This document shows positions 35,112 to 44,354 of a stretch of 64,000 nucleotides of DNA, in pieces. Both the position numbers and the translations under genes were made by a program. The notes under the pieces were generated by a model that saw only the letters and a program-made list of their open reading frames with translations, was not told the DNA's origin and did not search any database. The stretch covers positions 124,001-188,000 of the forward strand of contig NZ_JAFCKF010000005.1 of the NCBI RefSeq assembly GCF_018130545.1. The letters are read 5' to 3'. Positions within the stretch are counted from its first letter, which is position 1. Each line of letters starts with the position of its first letter. This DNA is from Bradyrhizobium tropiciagri. GTDB taxonomy: Bacteria; Pseudomonadota; Alphaproteobacteria; Rhizobiales; Xanthobacteraceae.

Positions 35112-36217
35112 GCGGTGGCTCCGATCACGCCCTCGACCAGATAGTCCATCTTCTCGAGTTCGGGATCCTGCTGGCCGCGGTCGGTGCCGCCGGCGATCAC
35201 GGTCTTGCCCTTGTTGTCCGCGATCGGGCCCTTGAAGATCGTGTATTCGCCGGACATGAACTTGGCCTTGACGTCGTCGGCATGCTTGCGCGCTTCCGCC
35301 GAGACCATCTCGCCATAGGGCGACACCTTGACGATCTCTTCCTTCAGGCCGCCGCGATAGAAGTTCGGGATCGCTTCACCAGCCACGATCATCTTGACGA
35401 ACTTCGGATACAGCGCCTCCCAATTCCATTCGGCGCCGGTGAGATAGGCCTTCGGCGCCAGCGGCGACTGGTTGACGTGATAGCCGCACACCATCGCGCC
35501 GCGCCGCGCGGCGTTCTCGACCATCGTCTTCGGTCCGTCGACATGGCAGGTCAGCACGTCGACGCCCTGGTCGATCAGGCTGTTGGTCGCCTCGGCTTCC
35601 TTGACCGGCATCGACCAGTCGCCGGTGAAGATCACCTGCGTGGTCGCCTTCGGATTGGCAAGGCGCGCGCCGAGCGTGAACGCGTTGATGTTGCGCAGCA
35701 CCTGCGGGATCGGCTTGGCGGCGACGAAGCCGAGCTTGCCGCTCTTGGTCGAATAACCGGCGATGATGCCGGAGATGTATTGCGCCTCGTCGATATAGCC
35801 GAAATAGCTGCCGGCGTTCTTCGGGTCCTTGTCGGTCCACAGTCCGCCGCAATGCTCGAAATGCAGTTTTGGAAACTTGCTCGCCATCTTGACGACGTGC
35901 GGGTTGTAGTAGCCGAACGAGGTCGGAAACAGCAGCGTGGCGCCGTCGAGATTGACCATCGACTCGATGGTCTTCTCGACCGCGTCGGTCTCCGCCACCT
36001 TCTCTTCCTCGACCACCTTGATGCCGGGAAGCTTCTTCACCGCCGCCGCGCCCTGCGCGTGCGCCTGGTTGTAGCCGTAGTCGTCGCGCGAGCCGACATA
36101 GATGAAGCCGACCGTGGTTTCCGCCGCCGCCGCGCCGCGAATGCCGAGCGTGCTGCCGAGCGCCAATGCCGCGCTTCCCTGCAATAAATGCCTTCGTGAA
36201 ATCCTGCCAAAATCCAT
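35108..36217 (-). CDS. BMP-family ABC transporter substrate-binding protein
   Basis: 369 residues. A twin-arginine-like signal (SRRHLLQGSAALALGSTLG) is followed by the BMP/PnrA fold: VGFIYVGSRDDYGYNQAHAQG, FPTSFGYYNPHVVKMASKFP, and HVDGPKTMVENAARRGAMV. ATG 36217 has SD GGAGGGAG. BMP proteins bind nucleosides or purine-like ligands; in this context of allantoinase-, biuret- and carbamoyl-hydrolase-like enzymes the ligand is more likely a ureide or related N-rich compound (inference). First gene of the operon. Confidence 0.92.
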   Translation of the reverse strand: MDFGRISRRHLLQGSAALALGSTLGIRGAAAAETTVGFIYVGSRDDYGYNQAHAQGAAAVKKLPGIKVVEEEKVAETDAVEKTIESMVNLDGATLLFPTSFGYYNPHVVKMASKFPKLHFEHCGGLWTDKDPKNAGSYFGYIDEAQYISGIIAGYSTKSGKLGFVAAKPIPQVLRNINAFTLGARLANPKATTQVIFTGDWSMPVKEAEATNSLIDQGVDVLTCHVDGPKTMVENAARRGAMVCGYHVNQSPLAPKAYLTGAEWNWEALYPKFVKMIVAGEAIPNFYRGGLKEEIVKVSPYGEMVSAEARKHADDVKAKFMSGEYTIFKGPIADNKGKTVIAGGTDRGQQDPELEKMDYLVEGVIGATA

Positions 36218-36600
36218 CGCCTGCTCCCTCCGGCGGGTCCGGCCCGCCTGTCCTTGTCGCAGCCGCCGTAACGGCGGAGCTTGACAGAGTGTCGCAAGCT
36301 TCGTGCCAGAGCATATTTGGCAATCACGGTTCCGTAAGTATTGGAACTTAAACGATAATGTTGATCGACGCAGGCGGGCCTTCAGGCTGACTAAGGTCTA
36401 TTTGCCTATTTTCTGTGCGATCAATCGTCGTTGTATGCAATGCCGTTAAGCAGTCCCCAACCGATTCCCGGGCGGTTCGGACCGCCCGGATCAGCCCGTG
36501 ACGCCCGATTTGTTGGCTGGTGAATTGGAGCGGGCCTGATACCAGTGGGACCGAGTCCGGGGCGAGGTGTGGGCGCCGAATTGGACTGATGGGAAACAGC
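36218..36600. other. Divergent regulatory region of the ureide-type cluster
   Basis: 383 bases between the BMP operon and the M20 hydrolase. It contains a perfect 9-bp hairpin, CCGGGCGGT at 36468-36476 with ACCGCCCGG at 36481-36489, in the hydrolase leader. It also has a dispersed TTGATCG/CGATCAA pair (36361, 36418) in an AT-richer zone that probably holds the promoters. No regulator gene lies next to it, so control may come from a distant regulator or from the leader RNA. Confidence 0.5.
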
Positions 36601-37872
36601 ATGAGCGAGACAAAACCGTCCTCGAAACCGTCCACCCTTGGCGACGAGATCGTGGCGCGGATCGATCAGCTGGCGGCGATCTCCGAGACGCCCGAGCATC
36701 TGGCGCGAATCTTCCTCACGCCCGAGCACCGCAAGGCCGCCGATCTGATCCTGTCCTGGATGCGCGAGGCCGGCATGAGCGCGCATCTCGATGCGATCGG
36801 CAATGTCTGCGGCCGCAACGAGGGCGAGCGGCCGGGCCTGCCGGCGCTGATGCTCGGCTCGCATTACGACACCGTGCGCGACGCCGGCAGATGGGACGGC
36901 CCGCTCGGCGTGATCACCGCGATCGCCTGCGTCGCCGATCTGAACCGGCGCGGCAAGCGGCTGCCGTTCGCGATCGAGATCGTGGGCTTCGCCGACGAGG
37001 AGGGCGTGCGCTTCGCCTCGACCCTGCTCGGCAGCCGCGCGGTCGCCGGCACCTTCGACGAGAGCGTGCTCAACACAAGCGACCGCGCCGGCACTTCGAT
37101 GCGCGATGCGCTGATCGCCTTCGGGCTCGATCCCGATCACATCGGCAAGGCGGCGCGCGCCCGCCGCGAGCTGCTCGGCTATGTCGAGCTGCACATCGAG
37201 CAAGGTCCCGTGCTGGAGGAGAAGGCGCTGCCAGTCGGCGTCGTCACCGCGATTTCAGGCGCGACCCGGTTGGCCGCCAGTCTCACCGGTATGGCCGGTC
37301 ACGCCGGCACCGTGCCGATGCCGCTGCGGCGCGATGCGCTGGCGGGCGCCGCCGAATGCATCGTTGCGATCGAGCAGTTCTGCAAGTCCGACGAGCAGGG
37401 CCTGGTCGGCACCGTCGGCTACATCAACGCGATGCCCGGCGCCACCAACGTGATCCCGGGCAAGGTGTCGTTCACGATGGACATCCGCTCGCAGAGCGAC
37501 ATGCATCGCAAGCGCGCGGTCGCCGACATCGTGCGGCAGATCGAGGCGATCGCAAAACGCCGCGAGCTCGCACTTCAGATCGACGTCACCCATGAGAACC
37601 GCAGCGTGCCCTGCGCGCCGTGGCTGAAAGCGCAGATTGCGGAGGCGGTCGCGGCCGAGGGCCATGCCGTGTTCGAGCTGCCGAGCGGCGCCGGGCATGA
37701 CGGCATGGCGATGGTCGACATTGCCGATATCGGCATGATCTTCGTGCGCTGTCGCGGCGGGATCAGCCACAATCCGGCCGAGCATGTCGAGCTCGCCGAC
37801 GCCGACACCGGTGCGCGGGTGTTGCTGCGCTTGGTCGAGAATTTTCGACCGCACGTTACAGTGAATAGCTGA
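36601..37872 (+). CDS. Zn-dependent hydrolase, allantoate amidohydrolase / N-carbamoyl-amino-acid hydrolase family
   Basis: 423 residues of the M20 dimetal amidase group. Metal ligands are visible in GSHYDTVRDAGRWDG (His and Asp), DEEGVRF (Glu pair), VELHIEQGP (His) and SGAGHDGMAM (C-terminal His). These match hydantoinase/carbamoylase-family amidases such as AllC and UAXS-type enzymes. ATG 36601 follows GGGAAAC; the longer frame is leader. Divergent from the BMP importer, it likely releases ammonia and CO2 from a carbamoyl group of the imported compound. Allantoate fits with the PuuE-like gene nearby. Confidence 0.88.
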   Translation: MSETKPSSKPSTLGDEIVARIDQLAAISETPEHLARIFLTPEHRKAADLILSWMREAGMSAHLDAIGNVCGRNEGERPGLPALMLGSHYDTVRDAGRWDGPLGVITAIACVADLNRRGKRLPFAIEIVGFADEEGVRFASTLLGSRAVAGTFDESVLNTSDRAGTSMRDALIAFGLDPDHIGKAARARRELLGYVELHIEQGPVLEEKALPVGVVTAISGATRLAASLTGMAGHAGTVPMPLRRDALAGAAECIVAIEQFCKSDEQGLVGTVGYINAMPGATNVIPGKVSFTMDIRSQSDMHRKRAVADIVRQIEAIAKRRELALQIDVTHENRSVPCAPWLKAQIAEAVAAEGHAVFELPSGAGHDGMAMVDIADIGMIFVRCRGGISHNPAEHVELADADTGARVLLRLVENFRPHVTVNS

Positions 37873-38000
37873 CGCTGCATGTGGCGGTCGCCCGTCCGTG
37901 CCGAATCCGGACAGTTGGGCCGCCATCGCCTGGCACAGCCCGCCTATTTGCGCCCCGGCCCTGAAGCGCTAGACTTGCCCCCATTGGGGAGGGGGAGGGC

Positions 38001-39239
38001 ATGCGGTCGTCCGTCGTCCAGGACGTTCAGTTCCCAAAGCAACCGGCGCTGCAGCTGATCTATGACACTGCACCGATCGGTCTTGCCTACCTCTCGCCCG
38101 ACTGCCGGTATCTCCAGATCAATCAGCGGCTGACCGAGATCTGCGGCATTTCGGTCGAAGGCCATCTCGGACGCACCGTGCATGATTGCGTGCCCGCGCT
38201 CGCCACCGCGGTCGAAGGCATCGTTCGCTCGATCATGGAGACTGGAGAGCCCGTCACCGGCGTCGAGGTTTACGGCCAGCGCCCGGGCCACAATGACGAG
38301 CGCTGCTGGATCACGCATTGGCATCCGCAGCGCGGGCCGAATGGCAACATCGTCGGCGTCAACGTGGCCGCCGAAGAGATCACCGATCGCAAGCGCAGCG
38401 AGCGCGAGATCCGCGCCGCGCGCGACGCGGCCGAGAAGGCCTTGCATCATCTGCAGGAGACCCAGGCGTCGCTCATCGAGGCCGAAAAGCTTGCGGCGCT
38501 GGGCCGGCTGGTAGCCGGCGTCGCGCACGAGATCAACAGCCCGGTCGGCACCAGCCTCACGGTCGCTTCGGTGCTGGAGCAGAAATGCGCCGACTTCGCC
38601 GCCGAGGCTGCGCGCGGCAAGTTGAAGCGCTCGACCCTGAGCGATTTCATCGAGGTCGTCGAAAGCGCGTCGTCGTTATTGGTCGGCAACCTCAAGCGCG
38701 CCGCGGACCTCGTGCAGTCGTTCAAGCAGGTGGCCGTCGACCGCAGCTATTTCGACCGCAGCGCGTTCGATCTCGGCGAGGTGACCGAGCGGGTTCTCCT
38801 GAACCTGCGTCCGGCGCTGCCGAAGTACAATCTGACGCTCGAGGTCGATTGCCCGTCGGCTCTGGCGATGAACAGCTATCCCGGTCCCTGGGGGCAGGCG
38901 CTGACCAATCTGTTCGTCAATGCGGTGGAGCATGCATTTCCAGATGGCAAGGGCGGCACCATCATGATCCGGCTGCGCGCGTCAGGCGCGGACCGGGTCG
39001 AGATCCTGTTCGCCGACGACGGCTGCGGGATGGACCGCGACGTGCTGCGGCAGGCCTTCGATCCGTTCTTCACCACGCGCCGCGACATCGGCCGCATCGG
39101 GCTCGGCCTGCACATCGTGCACAACATCGTCACGAACCGGCTGGGCGGCGAGATCCATCTCGACAGCGCCCCGGGCAGGGGGACCAGCGTGCGGATCACC
39201 CTGCCACGGGTGGCGCCGCAGCGCGGGACCGATCATTGA
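38001..39239 (+). CDS. PAS-domain sensor histidine kinase
   Basis: 412 residues, cytoplasmic. A PAS domain spans about 15-135 (IYDTAPIGLAYLSPDCRYLQIN, then GVNVAAEEITDRKRSE). A coiled-coil linker follows, then the dimerisation/phosphorylation helix with His176 in AGVAHEINSPVGTSL, and a HATPase_c domain (NLFVNAVEHAFPDGKGG, FADDGCGMD, FDPFFTTRRDIGRIGLGLHIV). Start at ATG 38001 after GGGGGAGGG. No response regulator is adjacent and no membrane segment is predicted, so the partner and signal are unknown. Confidence 0.92.
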   Translation: MRSSVVQDVQFPKQPALQLIYDTAPIGLAYLSPDCRYLQINQRLTEICGISVEGHLGRTVHDCVPALATAVEGIVRSIMETGEPVTGVEVYGQRPGHNDERCWITHWHPQRGPNGNIVGVNVAAEEITDRKRSEREIRAARDAAEKALHHLQETQASLIEAEKLAALGRLVAGVAHEINSPVGTSLTVASVLEQKCADFAAEAARGKLKRSTLSDFIEVVESASSLLVGNLKRAADLVQSFKQVAVDRSYFDRSAFDLGEVTERVLLNLRPALPKYNLTLEVDCPSALAMNSYPGPWGQALTNLFVNAVEHAFPDGKGGTIMIRLRASGADRVEILFADDGCGMDRDVLRQAFDPFFTTRRDIGRIGLGLHIVHNIVTNRLGGEIHLDSAPGRGTSVRITLPRVAPQRGTDH

Positions 39240-39377
39240 GGTCCATTTGGACCGCCGAGAAGGAAATACTCCCCGGCTTTCGGGTCGGAAAACGTCCTTC
39301 CAAGCAACCGCCGCAAAAGGCATTCCACGACCCTTGCTTCCGCCCTCCTCGTCGCGACATTGTTACGGTAGTCCCTG

Positions 39378-39611
39378 ATGGTCACGACGATGAGCCAATC
39401 CGCATTCGATCCCTTCGGCGAGCCGGTTCCCGCGGTCGATTCTTCGGCCGCGAGCGAGGGCGTGTCGAAATGGCTGAAGACCGCGGGCACCAGCGTGTTC
39501 TGGGTGCTGGTGGTCGGCATCGTGCTGGCACGCGCCGTCTATTTCGAGCCCGGTGTGTTCAGCTTCGAGCACGCCGTTGCCTGGGCGCAGGGTCTGTTCG
39601 CCGCGCTCTGA
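39378..39611 (+). CDS. Small single-pass membrane protein
   Basis: 77 residues (73 if ATG 39390 is used). A polar Ser/Ala/Pro-rich head is followed by one hydrophobic segment, SVFWVLVVGIVLARAVYF, and a short amphipathic end. No family is recognised. It follows the kinase by 138 bases and could be independent. Confidence 0.5.
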   Translation: MVTTMSQSAFDPFGEPVPAVDSSAASEGVSKWLKTAGTSVFWVLVVGIVLARAVYFEPGVFSFEHAVAWAQGLFAAL

Positions 39612-39725
39612 GGCGGGATGAGCCCTGGTCTCTCTCCGAGAAGGCCCTTGCGCTCTCGATAGACCGTAACCCCTCACCGATAAGGGCCAGAAGCGGCCGC
39701 TGAAGTGTGGTCGACGTCTGGCACC

Positions 39726-40022
39726 TCACGCTGGGTGCCAAACATCTCTCGGCTTCAGCGCAACGCGACCTGTCCTGTTGGTCGGGGAGCTCATGTCCTC
39801 GAGTATAGCGCGACGCGCTTCTTCGAGGAGTTTATCGCCCGCGTCGGTCCATTGAGCTTCTCGCGAGCTGAGAACCTTCATCAAGCCAAAATCCGCCAAA
39901 GCCTGCACCGCATGTTCTGCGGCAGACATTGCCTGAGGGTCAACTGAGCCCTTATAGCTGTCGAGATATTGATCGACCATATTGGCTAGGGCAACCAACA
40001 ACGTCTTTTCGCTTTCCGTCAT
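39726..40022 (-). CDS. Small hypothetical protein in a lower-GC patch
   Basis: 98 residues, soluble and helical: MTESEKTLLVALANMVDQYL, then AAEHAVQALADFGLM. No known domain is recognised. Base composition from about 39660 to 40870 is visibly less GC-rich than elsewhere and third-position bias is weaker, suggesting acquired DNA. The start at ATG 40022 has no strong SD. Confidence 0.5.
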   Translation of the reverse strand: MTESEKTLLVALANMVDQYLDSYKGSVDPQAMSAAEHAVQALADFGLMKVLSSREAQWTDAGDKLLEEARRAILEDMSSPTNRTGRVALKPRDVWHPA

Positions 40023-40094
40023 TCTGTCTTGGCTTCGTCGAGGACCGATCGCTGGAGGCGACCGTAGTTAGATCTGCGGTTCACTCATGCAGCG

Positions 40095-40726
40095 CTAGTT
40101 GGGCTTCGCGAGAAGATCATGCAATCGCTGTGCATTCCATAGCGGAACCCATTCGCCAACGCCGTCTCGCTGGGTCTCTACGCGAAGAAGTTCAAAATCG
40201 TATGTCCCAAACCGGTACGTGTAGCGCTCACGCGTGGCGTTCGACACGTCCGATGTAGTCTCAGCACTGAAGAGACCTGTCTGTTTGTCCCAAGTCATGA
40301 ACCCCGGAGCTTCCTCCGACGTGCCTATACCATCTGGATATGCGAGGATTGGAAACTTAACTCCCTTCGGTCTCCGCAGATTCGACAAATCGAACACCCG
40401 CTGGGTCGACTTCAACGTCCCGTAGCAAACGACAAAAGCGAGACGACGTTGGCCTGATGCAACGCGGAGGAAACGAACCGGCGCGAGCTTCATGCCATCC
40501 TTGTACTGGCAACCGGCTTGGTCGGCCGCGCGTCTCAGAAAGCTTGGCACTAGCTCTGGGGGACTGCTACTTCGAACTCCGTTCGTCCTTGTGCGAGGTC
40601 CTGCCACTCACGACGCAGGTCTTCTAGTACGTCGGCTTCCGAGCGCTGCTGCGAAATTCCTGCAACTGGAAGCGTGAGAAGGACAAGGCCGACCAAAACA
40701 CGAATGATATGGCTAATTGCACGCAT
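40095..40726 (-). pseudogene. Secreted hypothetical protein broken by a 1-base frameshift
   Basis: An ORF from ATG 40726 encodes a clear signal peptide (MRAISHIIRVLVGLVLLTLP, AGIS-QQ) and about 30 mature residues, then stops at 40550-40552. A second frame, read from about 40557 to the stop at 40095, carries the body (PPELVPSFLRRAADQAG ... EWVPLWNAQRLHDLL). A run of five G on the plus strand (40558-40562) lies at the junction. One more base there would join the frames as ..VAVPPELVPSF.. into about 209 residues. No family is recognised. It may be a pseudogene, a phase-variable tract or a sequencing error. Confidence 0.65.
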
Positions 40727-40868
40727 ACCAGAGACTCTACTACAGCGGGAAGAGACGCATCAATGTTCGAACGTCCGCTTCGGGTTACAAGACGATATTG
40801 TTTGGGTCAGATCGCGTGTCGCCGCCGAAAGCGGGCGTCCGAGATTTCTATGAGTACGAACCCCAGTC

Positions 40869-41801
40869 TCATCGCGCTCGAGCGGCCCGCATCCGCGCCG
40901 CCGTCTTCGCAGCCCGTGCCTCCCGAATGATCCCCTCGAACGCGACCGCCGCCGGCACGTCGAGCCGGCCGGGCGATTTCAATTGCCACAGTGTGCGCTC
41001 GATATGGACGCCCTTGATCGGGATCACCTTCAGCTTTTCGAGCTTGACCTGATCGTCGATCGTCGCGATCGACACGATGGCGACGCCGACGCCTGAGGCC
41101 ACCGCCTGCTTGATCGCCTCGGTGCTGCCGATCTCGAGCGTCCGCTGCGGCTCGACGCGGTGGGCGGCGAGTGCCTGCGCGACCACCTCGCGGGTGCCGG
41201 AGCCGGGCTCGCGTACGATCAGGATCTCGTCGTTGAGCTGGCGGACATCGATCGGGCCCGACGCGGCCGCGAAGCGATGATCGGGCGCTGCGATCAAGAC
41301 CATCACGTCGGTGCGCCAGGCCGCGCTGGTCAGGGCTTCGTCCTCGACCGGCCCCTCGACCAGCGCGATCTCGATCTCATGCCCCAGCATCAGCGCGGCG
41401 ATATCAGAGGTGTTGGCGCTCACCACATGCAGGTCGATGCCGGGAAAGGCGCGGTGAAACACGCCGAGATATTCCGGGATCATGTAGGTCGCGATCGTCG
41501 TGCTGGCGCCGATCCGCAGCGAGCCGCTGTCGAGGTTGCGCAGCGCCTGCAACTCGTCCTCGGCGGCGCGCTCGGCCGCGAACAGGGTCTCGGCATGCCT
41601 TGCCAGCGCGGCGCCCTCCCGGGTCGGCCGCACCCCCTTCGGGGTGCGATCGAGCAGCCGGCAACCGACCTGCAGCTCGAAATCCCGCACGCCTTTGGAG
41701 ATCGCCGGCTGGCTGATGTGCAGGAGGTCGGCGGCGCGGGAGAAGCTTCCACTTCTCGCCACGGCCGCGAACAGGCGGAGCAGATGCAGGTTGAGGGACA
41801 T
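40869..41801 (-). CDS. LysR-family transcriptional regulator
   Basis: 310 residues. The N-terminal winged helix is LHLLRLFAAVARSGSFSRAADLLHISQPAISKGVRDFE. The effector domain follows from about 90 (GSLRIGASTTIATYMIPEYLG), with GTREVVAQAL and VASGVGVAIVSIATIDD as the C-terminal ligand pocket. This is the CysB/CbbR-like layout. ATG 41801 has AGAGAGAAG upstream. It is divergent from the YeiH-type transporter, which is the usual regulatory target of this pairing. Confidence 0.92.
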   Translation of the reverse strand: MSLNLHLLRLFAAVARSGSFSRAADLLHISQPAISKGVRDFELQVGCRLLDRTPKGVRPTREGAALARHAETLFAAERAAEDELQALRNLDSGSLRIGASTTIATYMIPEYLGVFHRAFPGIDLHVVSANTSDIAALMLGHEIEIALVEGPVEDEALTSAAWRTDVMVLIAAPDHRFAAASGPIDVRQLNDEILIVREPGSGTREVVAQALAAHRVEPQRTLEIGSTEAIKQAVASGVGVAIVSIATIDDQVKLEKLKVIPIKGVHIERTLWQLKSPGRLDVPAAVAFEGIIREARAAKTAARMRAARAR

Positions 41802-41837
41802 AACTTCTCTCTATCGGGGCAGTTCGAAAAGATATTA

Positions 41838-41856
41838 GCCAAATGGCCTGCTTGGC
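41838..41856. promoter_or_regulatory. Candidate LysR binding site
   Basis: GCCAA at 41838-41842 and TTGGC at 41852-41856 form a short dyad in the 85-base divergent region between the LysR gene and the YeiH-type gene. It lies inside an ATTA...TAAAAT AT-rich stretch. The arms are short, so this is suggestive only. Confidence 0.4.
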
Positions 41857-41886
41857 GCATAAAATCTTCTCCGAAAAGAGGATTTC

Positions 41887-42954
41887 GTGCCGGAACAACA
41901 ACAAGACCAGGGGCAGAGGCAGGGGGCGCTGAGGCGCATTTTCCTGCTCATTCCCGGCATTCTGCTCTGCGGGGTGGTCACGGTCATCTCGCTCGGCATC
42001 CAGGCCGCCGAGGAGCGCGTTTTCGACCATCCCTATATCGAGGCCCTGGTTGTCGCGATCCTGCTCGGCATGGCGGTGCGCACCCTCTGGGAGCCGTCGG
42101 AGCGCTGGCGCTCCGGGATCGCGTTCAGCGCAAAACAGCTGCTCGAGGTCGCGGTGATGCTGCTCGGCGCCTCCATCAGCTTTGCCGCGATCGTGGCGTC
42201 GGGCGGGCTTTTGATCGGCGCCATCGCGGTGACCGTCGTGATCATGCTGGCGGTAAGCTATGGCCTCAGCCGGCTGCTCGGGCTGAAGACAAAACTCGCG
42301 ATCCTGATCGCTTGCGGCAACTCGATCTGCGGCAACTCGGCGATCGCGGCGGTGGCGCCGGTGATCGAGGCCGATGGCGACGACATCGTCTCCTCGATCT
42401 CGTTCACCGCCATTCTCGGCGTGCTGATGGTGCTCGGCCTGCCGCTGCTGATTCCGTTGTTGAAGCTGACGGCGACGCAATACGGCATCCTCGCCGGGCT
42501 CACGGTCTACGCCGTGCCGCAAGTGCTGGCGGCGACCGTGCCCGCCGGCATCGTCTCGACCCAGATCGGCACGCTGGTGAAGCTGGTGCGGGTGTTGATG
42601 CTGGGCCCGATCGTGGTCGGCCTTTCGCTGTTCGTGGCGCGGCGGCGCAAGGCAAACACCAAGGAGGGCACTGCAAAGCCCACCGCGATCAGCCCGTTCA
42701 AGCTGGTGCCGTGGTTCATCATCGGCTTCCTGGTGCTGGCCGCGCTGCGCTCGTTCCAGCTGGTGCCTGACATCGCGATCGCGCCGGTGACGAAGACGGC
42801 GGCGATCCTCACCGTGGTCTCGATGGCAGCCCTCGGGCTCGGCGTCGACGTGCGGGTGCTCTCGACCGTCGGCGGCCGGGTGACGGCCGCGGTCACGCTG
42901 TCGCTGCTGCTGCTGCTGGGCTTGAGCGTCGGCCTGGTGCACTTCTTCAAGTAA
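41887..42954 (+). CDS. YeiH-type putative sulfate exporter family protein (UPF0324)
   Basis: 355 residues, about 9-10 membrane segments. [19 protein letters not shown], the [15 protein letters not shown] repeat ([19 protein letters not shown]), and [21 protein letters not shown] are signatures of the PF03601 family. Transport of sulfite, sulfate or taurine-derived sulfonates has been proposed for relatives and is not certain. GTG 41887 has AGAGGA upstream. Divergent from its LysR regulator. Confidence 0.88.
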   Translation: MPEQQQDQGQRQGALRRIFLLIPGILLCGVVTVISLGIQAAEERVFDHPYIEALVVAILLGMAVRTLWEPSERWRSGIAFSAKQLLEVAVMLLGASISFAAIVASGGLLIGAIAVTVVIMLAVSYGLSRLLGLKTKLAILIACGNSICGNSAIAAVAPVIEADGDDIVSSISFTAILGVLMVLGLPLLIPLLKLTATQYGILAGLTVYAVPQVLAATVPAGIVSTQIGTLVKLVRVLMLGPIVVGLSLFVARRRKANTKEGTAKPTAISPFKLVPWFIIGFLVLAALRSFQLVPDIAIAPVTKTAAILTVVSMAALGLGVDVRVLSTVGGRVTAAVTLSLLLLLGLSVGLVHFFK

Positions 42955-43030
42955 CGCCGCCGAGCCCGCCACCGATTGTCGGATGGCACATCGCTTGCTT
43001 TACTGCTCCCGAAGCACACAGGGGAACGGG

Positions 43031-43705
43031 ATGGCGAACACAGGGACAATCACGGCGGAGCCGGCGCCGATCACGCTCGACTGGAGCAAGACCGCGCTCG
43101 TCATCATCGACATGCAGCGCGATTTCATGGAGCCCGGTGGCTTCGGCGAGACGCTCGGCAATGACGTCAGCCAGCTTGCCCGCGCGGTGCAGCCGATCGC
43201 AGCGGTGCTGGCGGCGGCGCGCGATGCCGGGATGCTGGTGGTTCATACCCGTGAGGGCCATTTGCCCGATCTCTCCGACGCGCCGCCGGCGAAGGTCGAG
43301 CGCGGTGCGCCGTCGCTTCGGATCGGCGATTCCGGGCCGATGGGACGGATCCTGATCCGCGGCGAGGCGGGGCATGACATCATTCCCGAGCTCACTCCGC
43401 TCGAGAGCGAGATCGTGATCGACAAGCCGGGGAAGGGCGCGTTCTACGCCACCGAATTCGGCGATATCCTGCAGAAATACGGCATCGAGAATCTGCTGGT
43501 CTGCGGCGTCACGACCGAGGTCTGCGTCAACACCACCGTGCGCGAGGCCAACGACCGCGGCTACCGCTGCGTCGTGATCTCCGACGGCTGCGCGTCCTAC
43601 TTCCCGGAATTCCACGAGATGGGCCTGAAGATGATCAAGGCCCAGGGCGGCATTTTCGGTTGGGTTACCGATTCAGCCGCGGTGCGGGAGGCGCTCGCTG
43701 ATTAG
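43031..43705 (+). CDS. Cysteine hydrolase (isochorismatase-like), second copy
   Basis: 224 residues. The triad is Asp27 ([11 protein letters not shown]), Lys132 (IDKPGKGAF) and Cys165 (GVTTEVCV). It shares the REGHLPDL and [11 protein letters not shown] segments with the biuret-hydrolase-like protein at 32374-33057 but lacks that protein's N-terminal WPYNG region. It is a sister enzyme with perhaps a ureidoacrylate-, triuret- or carbamate-type substrate. ATG 43031 has SD AGGGGAA. It stands 76 bases after the YeiH-type gene on the same strand. Confidence 0.85.
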   Translation: MANTGTITAEPAPITLDWSKTALVIIDMQRDFMEPGGFGETLGNDVSQLARAVQPIAAVLAAARDAGMLVVHTREGHLPDLSDAPPAKVERGAPSLRIGDSGPMGRILIRGEAGHDIIPELTPLESEIVIDKPGKGAFYATEFGDILQKYGIENLLVCGVTTEVCVNTTVREANDRGYRCVVISDGCASYFPEFHEMGLKMIKAQGGIFGWVTDSAAVREALAD

Positions 43706-43764
43706 CGCGCGATGAGATCAGGACGCGGACTCAATGACGTGCAGCCATAGCCGGATCGAACTGC

Positions 43765-44292
43765 CTAGCCCTTCGCGGCGGGTACGGGCGGCACCGGCAG
43801 AATGATTTCGGAAGCGACCTTCCAGTCCTTTCCGACGCGCAGCCAATTGATGATCATGAGAAACGGCCTGGCTGTTCCATCCTGCCCCGCATAAGAGACC
43901 GTGATGTTCATCGGCACATAGGACTCGGCGACGTCGCGCGTCAGGCCGACAACCCTGAGCTTCGAATAATCCGGCTCGAGCACGACCGGGCCGGAGCTAC
44001 CGATGTCATGCAGCTTTTGATCAACTGCCTCGTTGCCCCAGAAGCCGGCCCAGTTCCCTTCGGACGGGATCGCGCTCTTGGCCACCAACAGGGTCGAGGG
44101 CGATTGCCAGAACATCCCATGCAGAGCCGTGAAATCGTGGTTGTTGGCCAATTCCATCAGCATGCCGAACTTCGACTTTATCGCGCTGAGGGTTGCAGCA
44201 TCGAGCGGCTCTTTCCTGACGGCGGGAGCAGCCGCGACAGCTCCGGTGGCAAGAGCCGAGGCAGTGATAGTGACAAGAAGTGTCTTGTACAT
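43765..44292 (-). CDS. Periplasmic SnoaL/NTF2-like protein
   Basis: 175 residues from ATG 44292. A signal peptide (MYKTLLVTITASALATGAVA-AAP) is followed by a small alpha+beta fold with FGMLMELANNHDFTALHGMF, YVPMNITVSYAGQDGT and FLMIINWLRVGKDWKVASE, the pattern of SnoaL/NTF2-like ligand-binding or isomerase domains. Second gene in the AraC-controlled operon, after the alpha/beta hydrolase. Confidence 0.7.
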   Translation of the reverse strand: MYKTLLVTITASALATGAVAAAPAVRKEPLDAATLSAIKSKFGMLMELANNHDFTALHGMFWQSPSTLLVAKSAIPSEGNWAGFWGNEAVDQKLHDIGSSGPVVLEPDYSKLRVVGLTRDVAESYVPMNITVSYAGQDGTARPFLMIINWLRVGKDWKVASEIILPVPPVPAAKG

Positions 44293-44320
44293 GCAGGAAT
44301 TTCCCTTCGAGCGAGCGTAC

Positions 44321-44348
44321 TGCTCCCGGCGCGAACGCGCCGGGAGCA
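44321..44348 (-). terminator. 13-bp intergenic hairpin in the hydrolase operon
   Basis: TGCTCCCGGCGCG at 44321-44333 is the exact complement of 44336-44348. It starts seven bases after the alpha/beta hydrolase stop and precedes the NTF2-like gene. No T-run follows, so it may be a processing or attenuation site that sets the ratio of the two products. Confidence 0.5.
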
Positions 44349-44354
44349 GCACTG

